From Clostridia bacterium (GTDB taxonomy: Bacteria > Bacillota > Clostridia > Oscillospirales > Acutalibacteraceae), in contig JAFYGK010000009.1 in assembly GCA_017543285.1 (NCBI GenBank), positions 1-55,549 of the forward strand: DNA of 55,549 nucleotides. Reading direction: 5' to 3'. The notes under the pieces were generated by a model. The model was not told where the DNA came from, searched no databases, and saw only the letters and a program-made list of their open reading frames with translations. Shown here piece by piece: positions 43,455 through 52,193 of the stretch. The position numbers and the translations under genes are program-made. Every line of letters starts with the position of its first letter. Positions within the stretch are counted from its first letter, which is position 1.

Positions 43455-44531
43455 TCAGAAGCTGCGGATCATTCCCATTGTGTGCCTGAGAATCAGAACG
43501 GCGTCATTGGAATCAACCGTGCCGTCCCTGTTTACATCGGCAGCCTTAACATTGATTTTGCTTGACGAAATCAATCCGAGCTTATACTTCAGAACAAGAA
43601 GGCTGTCGTTCGAATTGATTTTGCCGTCTTCGTCAACATCTCCGAGTTCCGTTTTCTTGTCTCCAACCGTGATATTTGTCGGAACATAATTGAAGGAATA
43701 AAGAGACTCGGAACTTTCGGTCTTTGAATTGACGGTGATCTCCTTGACAGGATCGGTTACGATCTCGTCCGGCAGATCCTCTTCGGAAGGCTCCTGAACC
43801 GTCGATTCAGTATTGCTGCTGGACTCGGGCTTGCTCGATGAAGCCGGACTTGCGCTTGAAGAGTCGGCGGATGCGGATGACGTACTGTCGGAACCGGGGT
43901 ATGTCTTGGGCATATTTACATAATCAATTCCGCTTGATTTATAGAGCGAAACAAATTTTGACCATGTAATAGTACGAATGGAAACCTGACATCTGCCTGT
44001 AGCGTTGGAATCAATGAATGTGATCCCGTCGCTGTCGCTGCAGAGAAGTATCATCGAGTGATTATACTTTGCTCTGATATGAGCGCCCGTTTTTGCCTTG
44101 CCTATCAAAGCCTTGACATTGCTCACGGTCATCTTGGATGACGAGAGAGAACCGACGCTGTAATATTTTGAATTATCTCTGTCAAGGAATCCAAAAATCT
44201 TATAGAAAGCGAACCGTGCAAATCCCATGCACTGCACCGATTTAAGGGATACGCTTTTGCCTGTTTCCGGATCCTTGTAAACGGAGATGCAATCGCAGCC
44301 GTTGTTGTAGCTGCATCCGGAGGAATGGCATCTGCATGCTTTACCGGTGTTTGAAAAATATGAGCCAACAGGGAATTCCTTTAATATGGCGTCAATCCTG
44401 GAGGCGACATATTTATTGCTCGTGTATGTACTTCCGCTTGCTGCGCCGGCGGTAAGCTGAAGCGACGCAAGACAGGTGATCAAAAGCATCATCACGAGAA
44501 TGATAGATATTATTCTTTTTGTAAATTTCAT
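43455..44531 (-). CDS. Secreted dockerin protein with putative cysteine-peptidase/amidase domain
   Basis: 358 aa. Signal peptide (about 1-31, ending TAGAA). The N-terminal domain has a plausible Cys-His-Asp arrangement: VQCMGFARFAFYKIFG, YNHSMILL, ITFIDSNATG. This resembles NlpC/P60 or CHAP peptidases, but the family is uncertain. An odd Cys-rich insert, CRCHSSGCSYNNGCDC, precedes it. A Ser/Pro/Glu linker (about 215-265) leads to a type I dockerin with two calcium loops, GDVDEDGKINSNDSLLVLKY and ADVNRDGTVDSNDAVLILRH. The dockerin should dock on a cohesin such as that in the gene at 46029. It follows the M14 gene by 24 bases. Confidence 0.82.
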   Translation of the reverse strand: MKFTKRIISIILVMMLLITCLASLQLTAGAASGSTYTSNKYVASRIDAILKEFPVGSYFSNTGKACRCHSSGCSYNNGCDCISVYKDPETGKSVSLKSVQCMGFARFAFYKIFGFLDRDNSKYYSVGSLSSSKMTVSNVKALIGKAKTGAHIRAKYNHSMILLCSDSDGITFIDSNATGRCQVSIRTITWSKFVSLYKSSGIDYVNMPKTYPGSDSTSSASADSSSASPASSSKPESSSNTESTVQEPSEEDLPDEIVTDPVKEITVNSKTESSESLYSFNYVPTNITVGDKKTELGDVDEDGKINSNDSLLVLKYKLGLISSSKINVKAADVNRDGTVDSNDAVLILRHTMGMIRSF

Positions 44532-44555
44532 CTAATCTTCCTTTGCAATTTAGAT

Positions 44556-45881
44556 TTAAGACAAAACGTCTAAACCGACATTGCTGGCTTTACTCCAGAT
44601 GAGAGAGTCGAACTTAGCATTGTCATGTGGGGCTGTCGTCCCGTTTGATGGTGTGGTCTCTACACAGAGACCGGGTCTGTTGTAAGCTTCTCTGAACCAG
44701 TTTTCAAATCCTCCCGCGTAATCATTGACGTTAGTCGTTGTTCCGACCGCCTTATATCCGGTTGAATTCACAACCTTTTGAGTCAGGGCTTTTGCGCCCA
44801 GAACCTCTTTTGTCAGCGAATCAATCCAGTATATGACTTGTCCCTTTGTATGGAAAGAAATAGCAAATTCAAATCTGTTCTCATTACAAAGTTTGATCAA
44901 CGCCTTTGTTTCTTTTTCCGAGGCAGCAGAAGGTCCCTTGTAGTCCTTTCGTCCCGGCGCGGTAACGCCGTTATTCAGGTCCTTCCATCGGCTGGTCGGA
45001 AAATTATCGTTCAGATCTACACCGTTTCCATTTGCTTTCCATGATATGCCCTCATTGATCGCTTTATCGGCGCCGTCGGGATTAATCATGGGTACAATGT
45101 AAATTGTGTATTCATTCAGCAGCTTGTACACATCTCTGCCATTAAAGAGCCTTTGGGCCAAATAGCAATACGCGTAGCGTTCTGCCATTCGCATGAGAAA
45201 TGCCGTGTTGATATGCTCGCTTCCGTGCATTGTTCCGACATAAAGCACTTTTTTCGAGCCTTTTCCAAGCCTGAGCAGATAAAGATTTTTGCCGCCGGAA
45301 GTGGTTCCGATGGAAGAGAGGCTTATTGCCTCATGGTATCTGACCGCCACGGCTTTTATTTCTTTGTCTAGCTTGGCATAGGTATAATTTGTGTACGGGT
45401 CGGTCACCCTGTAGGATGAGCCGTCCACGACATTGAACTCATTGATGATACCGATCGTTCTCTTCAGGATCTGCAGAGCGTCCTCAGAGCTGACATATCC
45501 GTCTTCGTTAACATCGCACATATATTCCAGCGAAATATCGGAGGAAACAATGCCGACCGAAGCCCTGAGCGCCAAAAGAGCGTCGCTTGTGTCTATTCTG
45601 CCGTCTCCGTTTGCGTCTCCCTTTGCCTTGTTTCCGAGAGAAAGATAATCCGTCTCGGCGGGAAGAATATTGATTCCTTTGACGCCGTCAGCAAAAAGGC
45701 GGTCTGCTTCAGAAAAATCAAACGGTTCGTTCGGAAAAGAAACAACCCTCTCCGCGGCTCCGGTTTCTTTCGTCCTGCCGGCCGGGAGGTCATGTTCGGC
45801 CAAAGCCGAAAATGAAAAAACAGACAGCAGAAGCAGAGCCGTAAGACATGAAATTATCCTTTTTGACTCAAAAAAATACAT
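44556..45881 (-). CDS. Secreted dockerin protein with M14 zinc carboxypeptidase domain
   Basis: 441 aa. Signal peptide (about 1-28, ending ALA). Dockerin comes first: GDANGDGRIDTSDALLALRA and CDVNEDGYVSSEDALQILKR (about 87-145). Then a peptidase M14 domain: VGTMHGSEHIN (zinc His and Glu), IYIVPMINPDGAD, GVDLNDNFPTSRW, ISFHTKG (third zinc ligand) and CVETTPSNGT (catalytic Glu). The GVDLND form (Asp for the usual Arg) is seen in gamma-D-glutamyl-diaminopimelate peptidases, so peptidoglycan stem peptides are a likely substrate (inference). It precedes the dockerin-cysteine protein gene and is probably cotranscribed. Confidence 0.88.
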   Translation of the reverse strand: MYFFESKRIISCLTALLLLSVFSFSALAEHDLPAGRTKETGAAERVVSFPNEPFDFSEADRLFADGVKGINILPAETDYLSLGNKAKGDANGDGRIDTSDALLALRASVGIVSSDISLEYMCDVNEDGYVSSEDALQILKRTIGIINEFNVVDGSSYRVTDPYTNYTYAKLDKEIKAVAVRYHEAISLSSIGTTSGGKNLYLLRLGKGSKKVLYVGTMHGSEHINTAFLMRMAERYAYCYLAQRLFNGRDVYKLLNEYTIYIVPMINPDGADKAINEGISWKANGNGVDLNDNFPTSRWKDLNNGVTAPGRKDYKGPSAASEKETKALIKLCNENRFEFAISFHTKGQVIYWIDSLTKEVLGAKALTQKVVNSTGYKAVGTTTNVNDYAGGFENWFREAYNRPGLCVETTPSNGTTAPHDNAKFDSLIWSKASNVGLDVLS

Positions 45882-45950
45882 TTTCTGTCAGTAAATCATC
45901 GGGTCAAAAGAACTAAGACCGGTATTTCAAATGAGTTATATAAAACCCAT

Positions 45951-45979
45951 GTGGGGACTGTTGAACCGACAGTCCCCAC
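45951..45979 (-). terminator. Hairpin after the cohesin-like gene
   Basis: 11-bp stem GTGGGGACTGT/ACAGTCCCCAC with a 7-base loop; weak U run (GGGTTTTAT) on the minus strand. It probably ends the cohesin-like gene before the dockerin genes. Confidence 0.6.
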
Positions 45980-46028
45980 AATATTAGGATTTTAACCTTA
46001 AACAGTTGGTAAAGGAGCGCTTATATAA

Positions 46029-47771
46029 TTATCTTACGCTCTGTCTCTTCTTGACTACGAGGAGTACCGCCATAGCCATTACGGACATAACGGCGATAGC
46101 AAGAGCGATGACATAGAGAGAAGGATCGGCTGTCTTGACATACTCGTTGTATTCGTCCTTTGTCATAACGCTGACCTTGCACTCTGCTGTGAATCCGCCA
46201 TCCTCGGTTGTGACTGTGATTGTGGCTGTACCCTTTGCAATACCCTTGACCTTGCCGTTGGAATCAACTGTTGCAATGGTATTGTCGGAAGATGACCATG
46301 TTACATTCTTGTTGGCGGCATCGTCGGGAATTACTGTAGCCTTGAGTGTCTCTTCTCCGTCAACGGAGATGGAGATGGAACTCTTGTTGAGCTTGACGCC
46401 TGTTACTGCAACAGGAGGTGTTTCGGGAGCCTTAACGACCTTGATCTTGCAGGTAGCTTCCTTGATGCCGACCTTGGCTGTGATGGTTGCTTCGCCTTCC
46501 TTGACGCCTGTTACCTTGCCGTTGGGATCAACTGTTGCGATGGTACCGTCGGAAGAAGACCAATTGACTGTCTTGTCGTCTGTTGTATCGGCGGGATCAT
46601 AAACAACTGCGAGGTTCTTGCTTGTGCCCTCTTCAATCTCAGCCTCTGTCGGGTTGACAGCGATGTTGTTGAGCGGTACGGCTTCAACCGTGACTGCACA
46701 GACATTGGATTCAATTGCGCCAACAGAAGCTGTGATGTTGGCTGTGCCGACCTTGAGACCTGTGATCTTGCCGTTGTTATCAACCTTGACAACATCGGAG
46801 GCGTCAGATGCCCATTTAACTGTGCCTGTTGCGCCTTCCGGAGAAAGCGTTGCTGTGAGATTCTTGGACTGACCGAGCTTCAGGGTCTCGGAAGCAGGAA
46901 TGGTGATGGAGCTGGGAGTGATGATAACTTCCGGCTTCTTTGTTACGGTAACGTCGCAGGTTGCGCTCTTGCCGCCGGCGGTAGCTGTAATCTTTGCTGT
47001 GCCTTCCTTGACGGCTGTTACCTTACCGTTGTTGTCGACTGTTGCAACGCTTTCCTTGTCAGACTTCCATTTGACTGTCTTGTCTGTTGCGTCGTCCGGC
47101 TTAACAGTTGCTGTGAGTGTTTCGCTTTTTTCCTCTTCAAGAGTCAGACTGCTCTTATTGAGAGTTACGCTTGCTACATCAACTGTATCGGCCTTGACTT
47201 TGACTGTCGTGGGAGTACCCGCGCTGACGTTCTTCTTTCCGTCGCCTACTGTAACGCTGCCGGTCTTGGCAAGCTTGTTGGTCTTGTCAAAGGAAAGGTC
47301 GAAATCATAGGAGCCGGGCTTGATGTCGTTCTTGGCAATAAAGGATAATGTGAACAGTGTGCCGCCGAATTTAAATCCGGGAGAGGCAATCTGAGTTTCG
47401 CTGTTTTTGGAAGCTGCAAAGCCCCAGCCGTAGTAAGAATCCTCGGAGATGTTTGCGTTTGCAAGCTGAACGATGAACTCTTCATCATCGGCATAGTTGA
47501 TATAGTCGTTGTATGCTGCGCCCTTCTTGAATTTGTCATAGGTGAAGTTAGCTTTGTCATAGAAAACAAAAAGCTCTACATTTTCAAAGCCTATGTTTTC
47601 CTGGCATGTGACGGTAACTGTGACGGTATCTCCGCCCTTGATTTCGCCGGGCGATGCGGAAATCTTAAAATCATCGCCTGCTGCGCCGACAAAAATGCTG
47701 CACATAGACATGACAATGGCAAGCGCTAAAACGCATACCAAAAGTCTCTTAGCCATCTTCTTAGTTTTCAT
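46029..47771 (-). CDS. Cohesin-like and BIG2-repeat surface protein, membrane or wall anchored
   Basis: 580 aa from ATG 47771 (AAAAGGA upstream; an ATG seven codons earlier has no site). Signal peptide to about residue 31 (FVGAA). A cohesin-like domain (about 33-190: GGDTVTVTVTCQENIGFENVELFVFYD, GGTLFTLSFIAK) is followed by four BIG2 Ig-like repeats, each with a TVKW.S...ATVD.NGKVTG-type core. The C-terminus has a helix then KKRQSVR, preceded by YVKTADPS, which looks like a weak sortase motif. It could display dockerin proteins, such as those encoded just downstream, on the cell surface. The cohesin call is by pattern, not alignment. Confidence 0.82.
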   Translation of the reverse strand: MKTKKMAKRLLVCVLALAIVMSMCSIFVGAAGDDFKISASPGEIKGGDTVTVTVTCQENIGFENVELFVFYDKANFTYDKFKKGAAYNDYINYADDEEFIVQLANANISEDSYYGWGFAASKNSETQIASPGFKFGGTLFTLSFIAKNDIKPGSYDFDLSFDKTNKLAKTGSVTVGDGKKNVSAGTPTTVKVKADTVDVASVTLNKSSLTLEEEKSETLTATVKPDDATDKTVKWKSDKESVATVDNNGKVTAVKEGTAKITATAGGKSATCDVTVTKKPEVIITPSSITIPASETLKLGQSKNLTATLSPEGATGTVKWASDASDVVKVDNNGKITGLKVGTANITASVGAIESNVCAVTVEAVPLNNIAVNPTEAEIEEGTSKNLAVVYDPADTTDDKTVNWSSSDGTIATVDPNGKVTGVKEGEATITAKVGIKEATCKIKVVKAPETPPVAVTGVKLNKSSISISVDGEETLKATVIPDDAANKNVTWSSSDNTIATVDSNGKVKGIAKGTATITVTTEDGGFTAECKVSVMTKDEYNEYVKTADPSLYVIALAIAVMSVMAMAVLLVVKKRQSVR

Positions 47772-48129
47772 TAAAAAACACGTCCTTTTCATAAATTGTT
47801 TAAATGATCGATAATAACTCTTCCGAATTATTTAATTTACTGATGATAACAGTGCCAATGAATAAAACGTCTTCTTTCGGTCGTATAATAACTTTACCAC
47901 CTCCGGAGAATAACCCGTTTGCAATGCCTCGATCCAAATACTGCAGGCGTCGCGATGAGCCGTTTTTCACTAACACGAATATCTGCATTTATACTACATC
48001 TATTCTATCAGTTATAAATAATTATACTACATTTTAATTATAAATCAACCCTTTTTGAAAAAATAACTCAAAATAAGATTCTTTTGTGCATTCTTACAAA
48101 CTGCCGACAAAATATTTGTATATTATCTT
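47772..48129. other. AT-rich intergenic stretch with one doubtful small frame
   Basis: About 360 bases. A minus-strand frame 47800-47988 (62 codons, ending VIIRPKEDVLFIGTVIISKL plus 10 residues) abuts the cohesin-like gene, but its ATG has no ribosome site. It may be a real small protein or an incidental frame in a leader. The rest is AT-rich with no clear element. Confidence 0.3.
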
Positions 48130-49506
48130 TTATCTTTGATTAATCGGAATATATTCCTGGTCAGGCATTATTGCCTTGTACGCCGGACGGATTATCCTTC
48201 CTCCGAATGCTACCTCCTCTATTCTGTGGGCGCACCAGCCGACTACCCGCGCAACGGCAAACAGCGGAGTAAAGAGCTCGCTCGGTATTCCCAGTGAGCG
48301 ATAGACGAGTCCTGAATAGAAATCCACATTGGCGCACATGGATTTGGCGATTTTCTTTTCCCTGTGGAACAGCTCGGGAACCAGCCGCTCCACCATTTCA
48401 TAAAGCTCGAATTCATCGCCGTATCCCTTTTCAAAAGCAAGGTTTTTGGCGTACTTTTTGAGGATAACGGCGCGCGGATCGGATTTTGTATATATGGCGT
48501 GACCCATGCCGTAAACAAGGCCGGAGCCGTCTCCCGCTTCTTTTCTCAGTATTTTTGTAATATAATCGGCAACCTCGCCTTCATTTTTCCAATCTGAAAC
48601 ATTGGCCTTGACCTCGTCCATCATTTCGGTCACCTTCATATTCGCGCCGCCGTGCTTTGCGCCCTTGAGCGAACCGAGCGCGCCGGATATCGCAGAATAT
48701 GTATCTGTTCCGGAGGATGAAAGCACTCTTGTGGTAAAGGTTGAGTTGTTTCCGCCGCCGTGCTCGGCGTGAATGATCATGGCAAGGTCAAGCAGGCGGG
48801 CTTCCTCTTCGGTGAATGTCTTATCCTCCCTCATGCCGTAAAGGATGGACTGAGCCGTGTTGTGCTCGGGATTTAGCGGATGAAAAAACATTCCTTTGCC
48901 GTCGAAATTATATCTCTTGGCCTGATATGCGTGCAGCATGATGTGCGGCATTCTGGCAATAAGCTTTATCGACTGCAGCAGCATGTTTTCAAGGCTGCAG
49001 TTGTCCGGGTCGTCGTCATAGGAATAGAGCGCAAGAACCGAACGCGCCATCTTGTTCATGATATTCCTCGAGGGAGCGTTCAGGATCATGTCCTCGGAGA
49101 AATGAAAAGGAAGCTCGCGGAATACCGCAAGGGTTTCGGTGAAGTTTTTAAGCTGATTGCTGTTTGGAAGCTTTCCGAAAAGCAGCAGCCAGCCGACCTC
49201 CTCAAATCCGTAGCGGTTTTCTCCGACGCATCCGTTGATGAAGTCGTTTATATCTATTCCTCTGTAGACAAGTCTGCCGTCATCCGGCTGTTTTTCACCT
49301 TCGTTGATGAGGTAGCCGTGGACATTGCATATTTTTGTAAGGCCAGCTCTTACTCCTGAGCCCGATCTGTATCTGAGTCCGCGCATAACCTGATACTGGC
49401 CGTACATTTCGGGCGGTATATAGTAATTTTTCCTGTAATCATCGCATAAGGATGATAACGCATCCGAGGCAATCTTTTCAAAATCCTCGTTATAGAAATC
49501 CGACAT
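48130..49506 (-). CDS. Citrate synthase family protein
   Basis: 458 aa from ATG 49506 (AAAGG 9 bases upstream; ATG 49512 is close behind). Catalytic segments: IIHAEHGGGNNSTFTTRVLSS (His), GMGHAIYTKSDPRA (His) and NVDFYSGLVYRSLGIP (Asp). It condenses oxaloacetate with acetyl-CoA, or propionyl-CoA in methylcitrate synthases. The N-terminal extension (RYRSGSGVRAGLTKICNVHGY) is typical of a clostridial citrate synthase group. In an anaerobe it most likely supplies 2-oxoglutarate for glutamate. Single-gene unit. Confidence 0.94.
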   Translation of the reverse strand: MSDFYNEDFEKIASDALSSLCDDYRKNYYIPPEMYGQYQVMRGLRYRSGSGVRAGLTKICNVHGYLINEGEKQPDDGRLVYRGIDINDFINGCVGENRYGFEEVGWLLLFGKLPNSNQLKNFTETLAVFRELPFHFSEDMILNAPSRNIMNKMARSVLALYSYDDDPDNCSLENMLLQSIKLIARMPHIMLHAYQAKRYNFDGKGMFFHPLNPEHNTAQSILYGMREDKTFTEEEARLLDLAMIIHAEHGGGNNSTFTTRVLSSSGTDTYSAISGALGSLKGAKHGGANMKVTEMMDEVKANVSDWKNEGEVADYITKILRKEAGDGSGLVYGMGHAIYTKSDPRAVILKKYAKNLAFEKGYGDEFELYEMVERLVPELFHREKKIAKSMCANVDFYSGLVYRSLGIPSELFTPLFAVARVVGWCAHRIEEVAFGGRIIRPAYKAIMPDQEYIPINQR

Positions 49507-49662
49507 AAACATTCGCCTTTCTTTCCGATTTCGGACAGACATCGGATCGGGCGTCCGGTCTGATGAGGATCATTTTCGTCTCGTTTATAGTATATGCCCG
49601 CTTCTTCGGCAAAATGATCCTTTTTGCAGAATATCAATTATTCTGAATATTTTTCCATTAGA

Positions 49663-49691
49663 ATAATACAGTAAATAAGCAAATTTGTCAA
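49663..49691 (-). promoter_or_regulatory. Predicted sigma-A promoter of citrate synthase
   Basis: Minus strand: TTGACA, 17-base spacer, TATTAT. It ends about 10 bases from the spoIID ribosome site on the other strand, so the two divergent control regions abut. Confidence 0.75.
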
Positions 49692-49714
49692 TCAGGCATG
49701 CGAGGTGATCTGTT

Positions 49715-50734
49715 ATTAAAAGATTGGCTGCCGCTGTAATTATTATGTTTATTCTGTTGTTTTTTATCCCTTTTATCACTTTCCTGCACAGACAGGATGT
49801 GGTTGTTAGTGGTATTGTTTCACAAAATATCGCTAAATTATCACCTGACTCCGAGAAGCCTTCTGTAGAAAACGCCTTGTCAAAGGATGTTGTCACGCTT
49901 TATGACGCAAGCACCGGCAGAAAAACCATCATGCCCCTGCGGGAATATCTCTACGGCGCTCTTATATCCGAAATGCCCGCGGCATACGGGGAAGAGGCGC
50001 TGAAGGCTCAGGCGCTGTGCTGCAAAACGGCCGCCGCGCGGAAAGCGCTTGATTTTCAAGGCTCCTCCCAAGAAGATGCCGACGGCGCAGACATCGAAAT
50101 ATACAGCGCATGCAATATCGGATATGTTTCTCCCCGGTGCGCAGCGGAGCTCTGGGGGGACAGTCTGGAAGAATATGAAAAGAAAATACAGTCCGCCGTA
50201 GACTATGCTATGGATAAGCTGATAGTATTCGGCTCGGAACCGATTTATCCCGCGTGGCACGCAATAAGCAGCGGATGTACCGAGGACGCGGTCACATGGT
50301 GGGGCGCTGATATTCCCTATCTCCGGTCGGCCGATTCGGAATGGGACATGCGGGCGGACGGCTTTGAGACGACGGTAGCGCTGACCAGGGAGGATATCGA
50401 GGAAGCGCTCGGAGAAATGTATCCCGATATATGTTTAAACGATGATCCTGAAAAATGGATCATCGTCAACAGCAGGAGCGGCGCAGGAAACGTCGTTTCG
50501 CTATCGGTCGGCGGCCAGCGCGTCAGCGGCGGAATTTTCCGCGCTCTGCTCAACCTTCGTTCCTGCTGCTTCGAAATCTCCCCAAACGAGGGCGGCGTCA
50601 TCCTTACCGTAAAGGGCTATGGGCACGGAGTCGGCATGAGCCAATACGGAGCCGGCTGCATGGCGGCCAGGGGCAGCAGCTGCGAGGAAATAATCAGACA
50701 TTATTTCAATGGAGCTGAAATAGTAAGCGAATAA
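49715..50734 (+). CDS. spoIID: Stage II sporulation protein D (SpoIID/LytB domain)
   Basis: 339 aa if read from ATT 49715. GAGGTG at 49702-49707 is 7 bases before that ATT and 16 before the next candidate, TTG 49724; no ATG or GTG is in frame between. Reading from ATT gives MKRLAAAVII..., the basic-then-hydrophobic start expected of a signal anchor (helix to about 28). SpoIID motifs: LREYLYGALISEMPAAYGEEALKAQAL (catalytic Glu), KTAAARKA, AWHAISSGCTED and GYGHGVGMSQYGA. It is a lytic transglycosylase that thins septal peptidoglycan during engulfment, so the organism or its recent ancestor sporulates. Confidence 0.93.
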   Translation: MKRLAAAVIIMFILLFFIPFITFLHRQDVVVSGIVSQNIAKLSPDSEKPSVENALSKDVVTLYDASTGRKTIMPLREYLYGALISEMPAAYGEEALKAQALCCKTAAARKALDFQGSSQEDADGADIEIYSACNIGYVSPRCAAELWGDSLEEYEKKIQSAVDYAMDKLIVFGSEPIYPAWHAISSGCTEDAVTWWGADIPYLRSADSEWDMRADGFETTVALTREDIEEALGEMYPDICLNDDPEKWIIVNSRSGAGNVVSLSVGGQRVSGGIFRALLNLRSCCFEISPNEGGVILTVKGYGHGVGMSQYGAGCMAARGSSCEEIIRHYFNGAEIVSE

Positions 50735-50738
50735 GAAA

Positions 50739-50762
50739 ACAGCCCGGCGTCCGCCGGGCTGT
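50739..50762. terminator. Intrinsic terminator between converging genes
   Basis: Perfect 11-bp stem ACAGCCCGGCG/CGCCGGGCTGT. The U run (TTTTCTT) is on the minus strand, so it best ends the zinc-transport operon, and probably also spoIID. Confidence 0.85.
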
Positions 50763-50793
50763 ATGTTTAATCTGTTTTGATAATATCTGCCGA

Positions 50794-51342
50794 TTAAAGC
50801 GGTATGACCTCGTCGCAGAGAAGCTGCGCATATCTGGTGCCGGACTCATCATATGTGTTGAACACGCCGGTAACGACAACCTCGGTTCCCTCCTGCGGGT
50901 AATCGCCGGCGTTGTCGTGGCCTTCCCAAACTATTTCGATTCCCTGCTTACAGCAGGCGGTCGCGTCGGCAATTATCACATTGTGATATGTGATTCCGGT
51001 AGCGCTGTCGGTGTAATGGGCTATGGGTCCGCGCGCTCTGATGACTTTACCTTCATATTTTTCTGGGTAAGCCATCATATTCCATACCTCCGCGTAAACC
51101 ATCGTGGCGTTAAGCTGAGTCAGGTCAACGTCGATCGTGCCGTCATATTCCGGCAGCGCCGACGATCGGGAAATAGCTTCTTCGTTCTGAGTCTGAACCG
51201 GCGAGGCGGCTGCAGGAGCCTGAGAAGTTTCCTGCTCTGTTTTCACCGTAAGATTCGTCTTGCCGTCATTTCCTCCGCATGAGGATGCGCACATTATAAT
51301 AATCAATCCCAGAATCAACGCGGCGGCCTTTTTGATTCTCAT
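50794..51342 (-). CDS. Lipoprotein with OB-fold-like domain, last gene of the zinc-transport operon
   Basis: 182 aa. ATG 51342 overlaps the permease stop by 4 bases, so it is translationally coupled. Lipoprotein signal with ASSC at the cleavage site (about residue 22), a low-complexity linker, then a C-terminal domain with YPEKYEGKVIRARG and IIADATACCKQGIEI. This resembles the C-terminal OB domain of YcgQ/TIGR03943 proteins, which carry the same Cys-Cys motif and also occur in zinc regulons. It may bind or hand over metal outside the cell (inference). Confidence 0.8.
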   Translation of the reverse strand: MRIKKAAALILGLIIIMCASSCGGNDGKTNLTVKTEQETSQAPAAASPVQTQNEEAISRSSALPEYDGTIDVDLTQLNATMVYAEVWNMMAYPEKYEGKVIRARGPIAHYTDSATGITYHNVIIADATACCKQGIEIVWEGHDNAGDYPQEGTEVVVTGVFNTYDESGTRYAQLLCDEVIPL

Positions 51343-52193
51343 GCCTTTGCTCCCCTCTTGAAGTGTCCGATAAACATGAATGCAAAGAACACAACGATAT
51401 CGACCGCAACGATGGTGGAGCCGACCGGCGTTGAGCCCAGAACGGATACCAGAATACCCGTCAGGGAGCACAGCACAGACAGAACAGCCGAACATATTGT
51501 GACCGATTTAAAGCTCTTGAATATACGCATGGCGGAAAGAGCCGGAAATATGACAAGCGCCGAAATGAGCAGCGAGCCGACAAGATTCATCGCGATGACG
51601 ATTATTATCGCAATGACTATCGCGATAAGCAGATTGTAAGCTCCCGCTCTTGTTCCGGTTGCTCTCGAAAAATTCTCGTCGAACGTAACGGAAAAGATCT
51701 TGTTGTAGCTGAAAATGAATATAAGGATGACGGCAAGCGACAGTATCGCGCTCAGCCGGACCTCCGTTTCGGTAAGCGTCAGAATGGAGAGCGAGCCGAA
51801 GAGCGTGCTGCAAACATCGCCGGAAATATTGCCCGACGCCGGGAACAGATTCATCAGCATATAACCGATTGCAAGCGCGCCGACAGAGATCATCGCAACG
51901 GCGGCGTCGCCCTTGATCTTGGCGTTTTGTCCCGTTCTGAGCAGGAGGATGGCGCAGATGATCGTCACGGGCAACGCAAAAATCATGCTGTTCGATATTC
52001 TCAATACTGTGGCGATGGCCATAGCTCCGAAAGCGACGTGGGAAAGCCCGTCGCCTATGAACGAAAAGCGTTTGAGCACAAGAGTGACGCCCAGCAGGGA
52101 CGAACACAGCGAAATCAGTACGCCGACAATGATCGCGTACCTGACAAACGGATACTCAAAATAAACGGCCGCCTTTTCAAATAATTCGCTCAT
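51339..52193 (-). CDS. znuB: Zinc/manganese ABC transporter permease (ZnuB type)
   Basis: 284 aa, about 8 helices, ABC-3 family. Starts with YPFVRYAIIVGVLISLCSSLLGVTLVLKRFSFIGDGLSHVAFGA, the characteristic ZnuB/MntB segment including the EAA-like loop. It overlaps znuC and the lipoprotein gene by 4 bases on each side. Zinc is the likely substrate given the regulator upstream; manganese or iron are not excluded. Confidence 0.93.
   Translation of the reverse strand: MSELFEKAAVYFEYPFVRYAIIVGVLISLCSSLLGVTLVLKRFSFIGDGLSHVAFGAMAIATVLRISNSMIFALPVTIICAILLLRTGQNAKIKGDAAVAMISVGALAIGYMLMNLFPASGNISGDVCSTLFGSLSILTLTETEVRLSAILSLAVILIFIFSYNKIFSVTFDENFSRATGTRAGAYNLLIAIVIAIIIVIAMNLVGSLLISALVIFPALSAMRIFKSFKSVTICSAVLSVLCSLTGILVSVLGSTPVGSTIVAVDIVVFFAFMFIGHFKRGAKA

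Noticed and set aside
46029..47771. Repetitive DNA suggesting a CRISPR or tandem-repeat array
   Set aside because: The periodicity is explained by diverged BIG2 protein repeats; units are not identical and there are no spacers.
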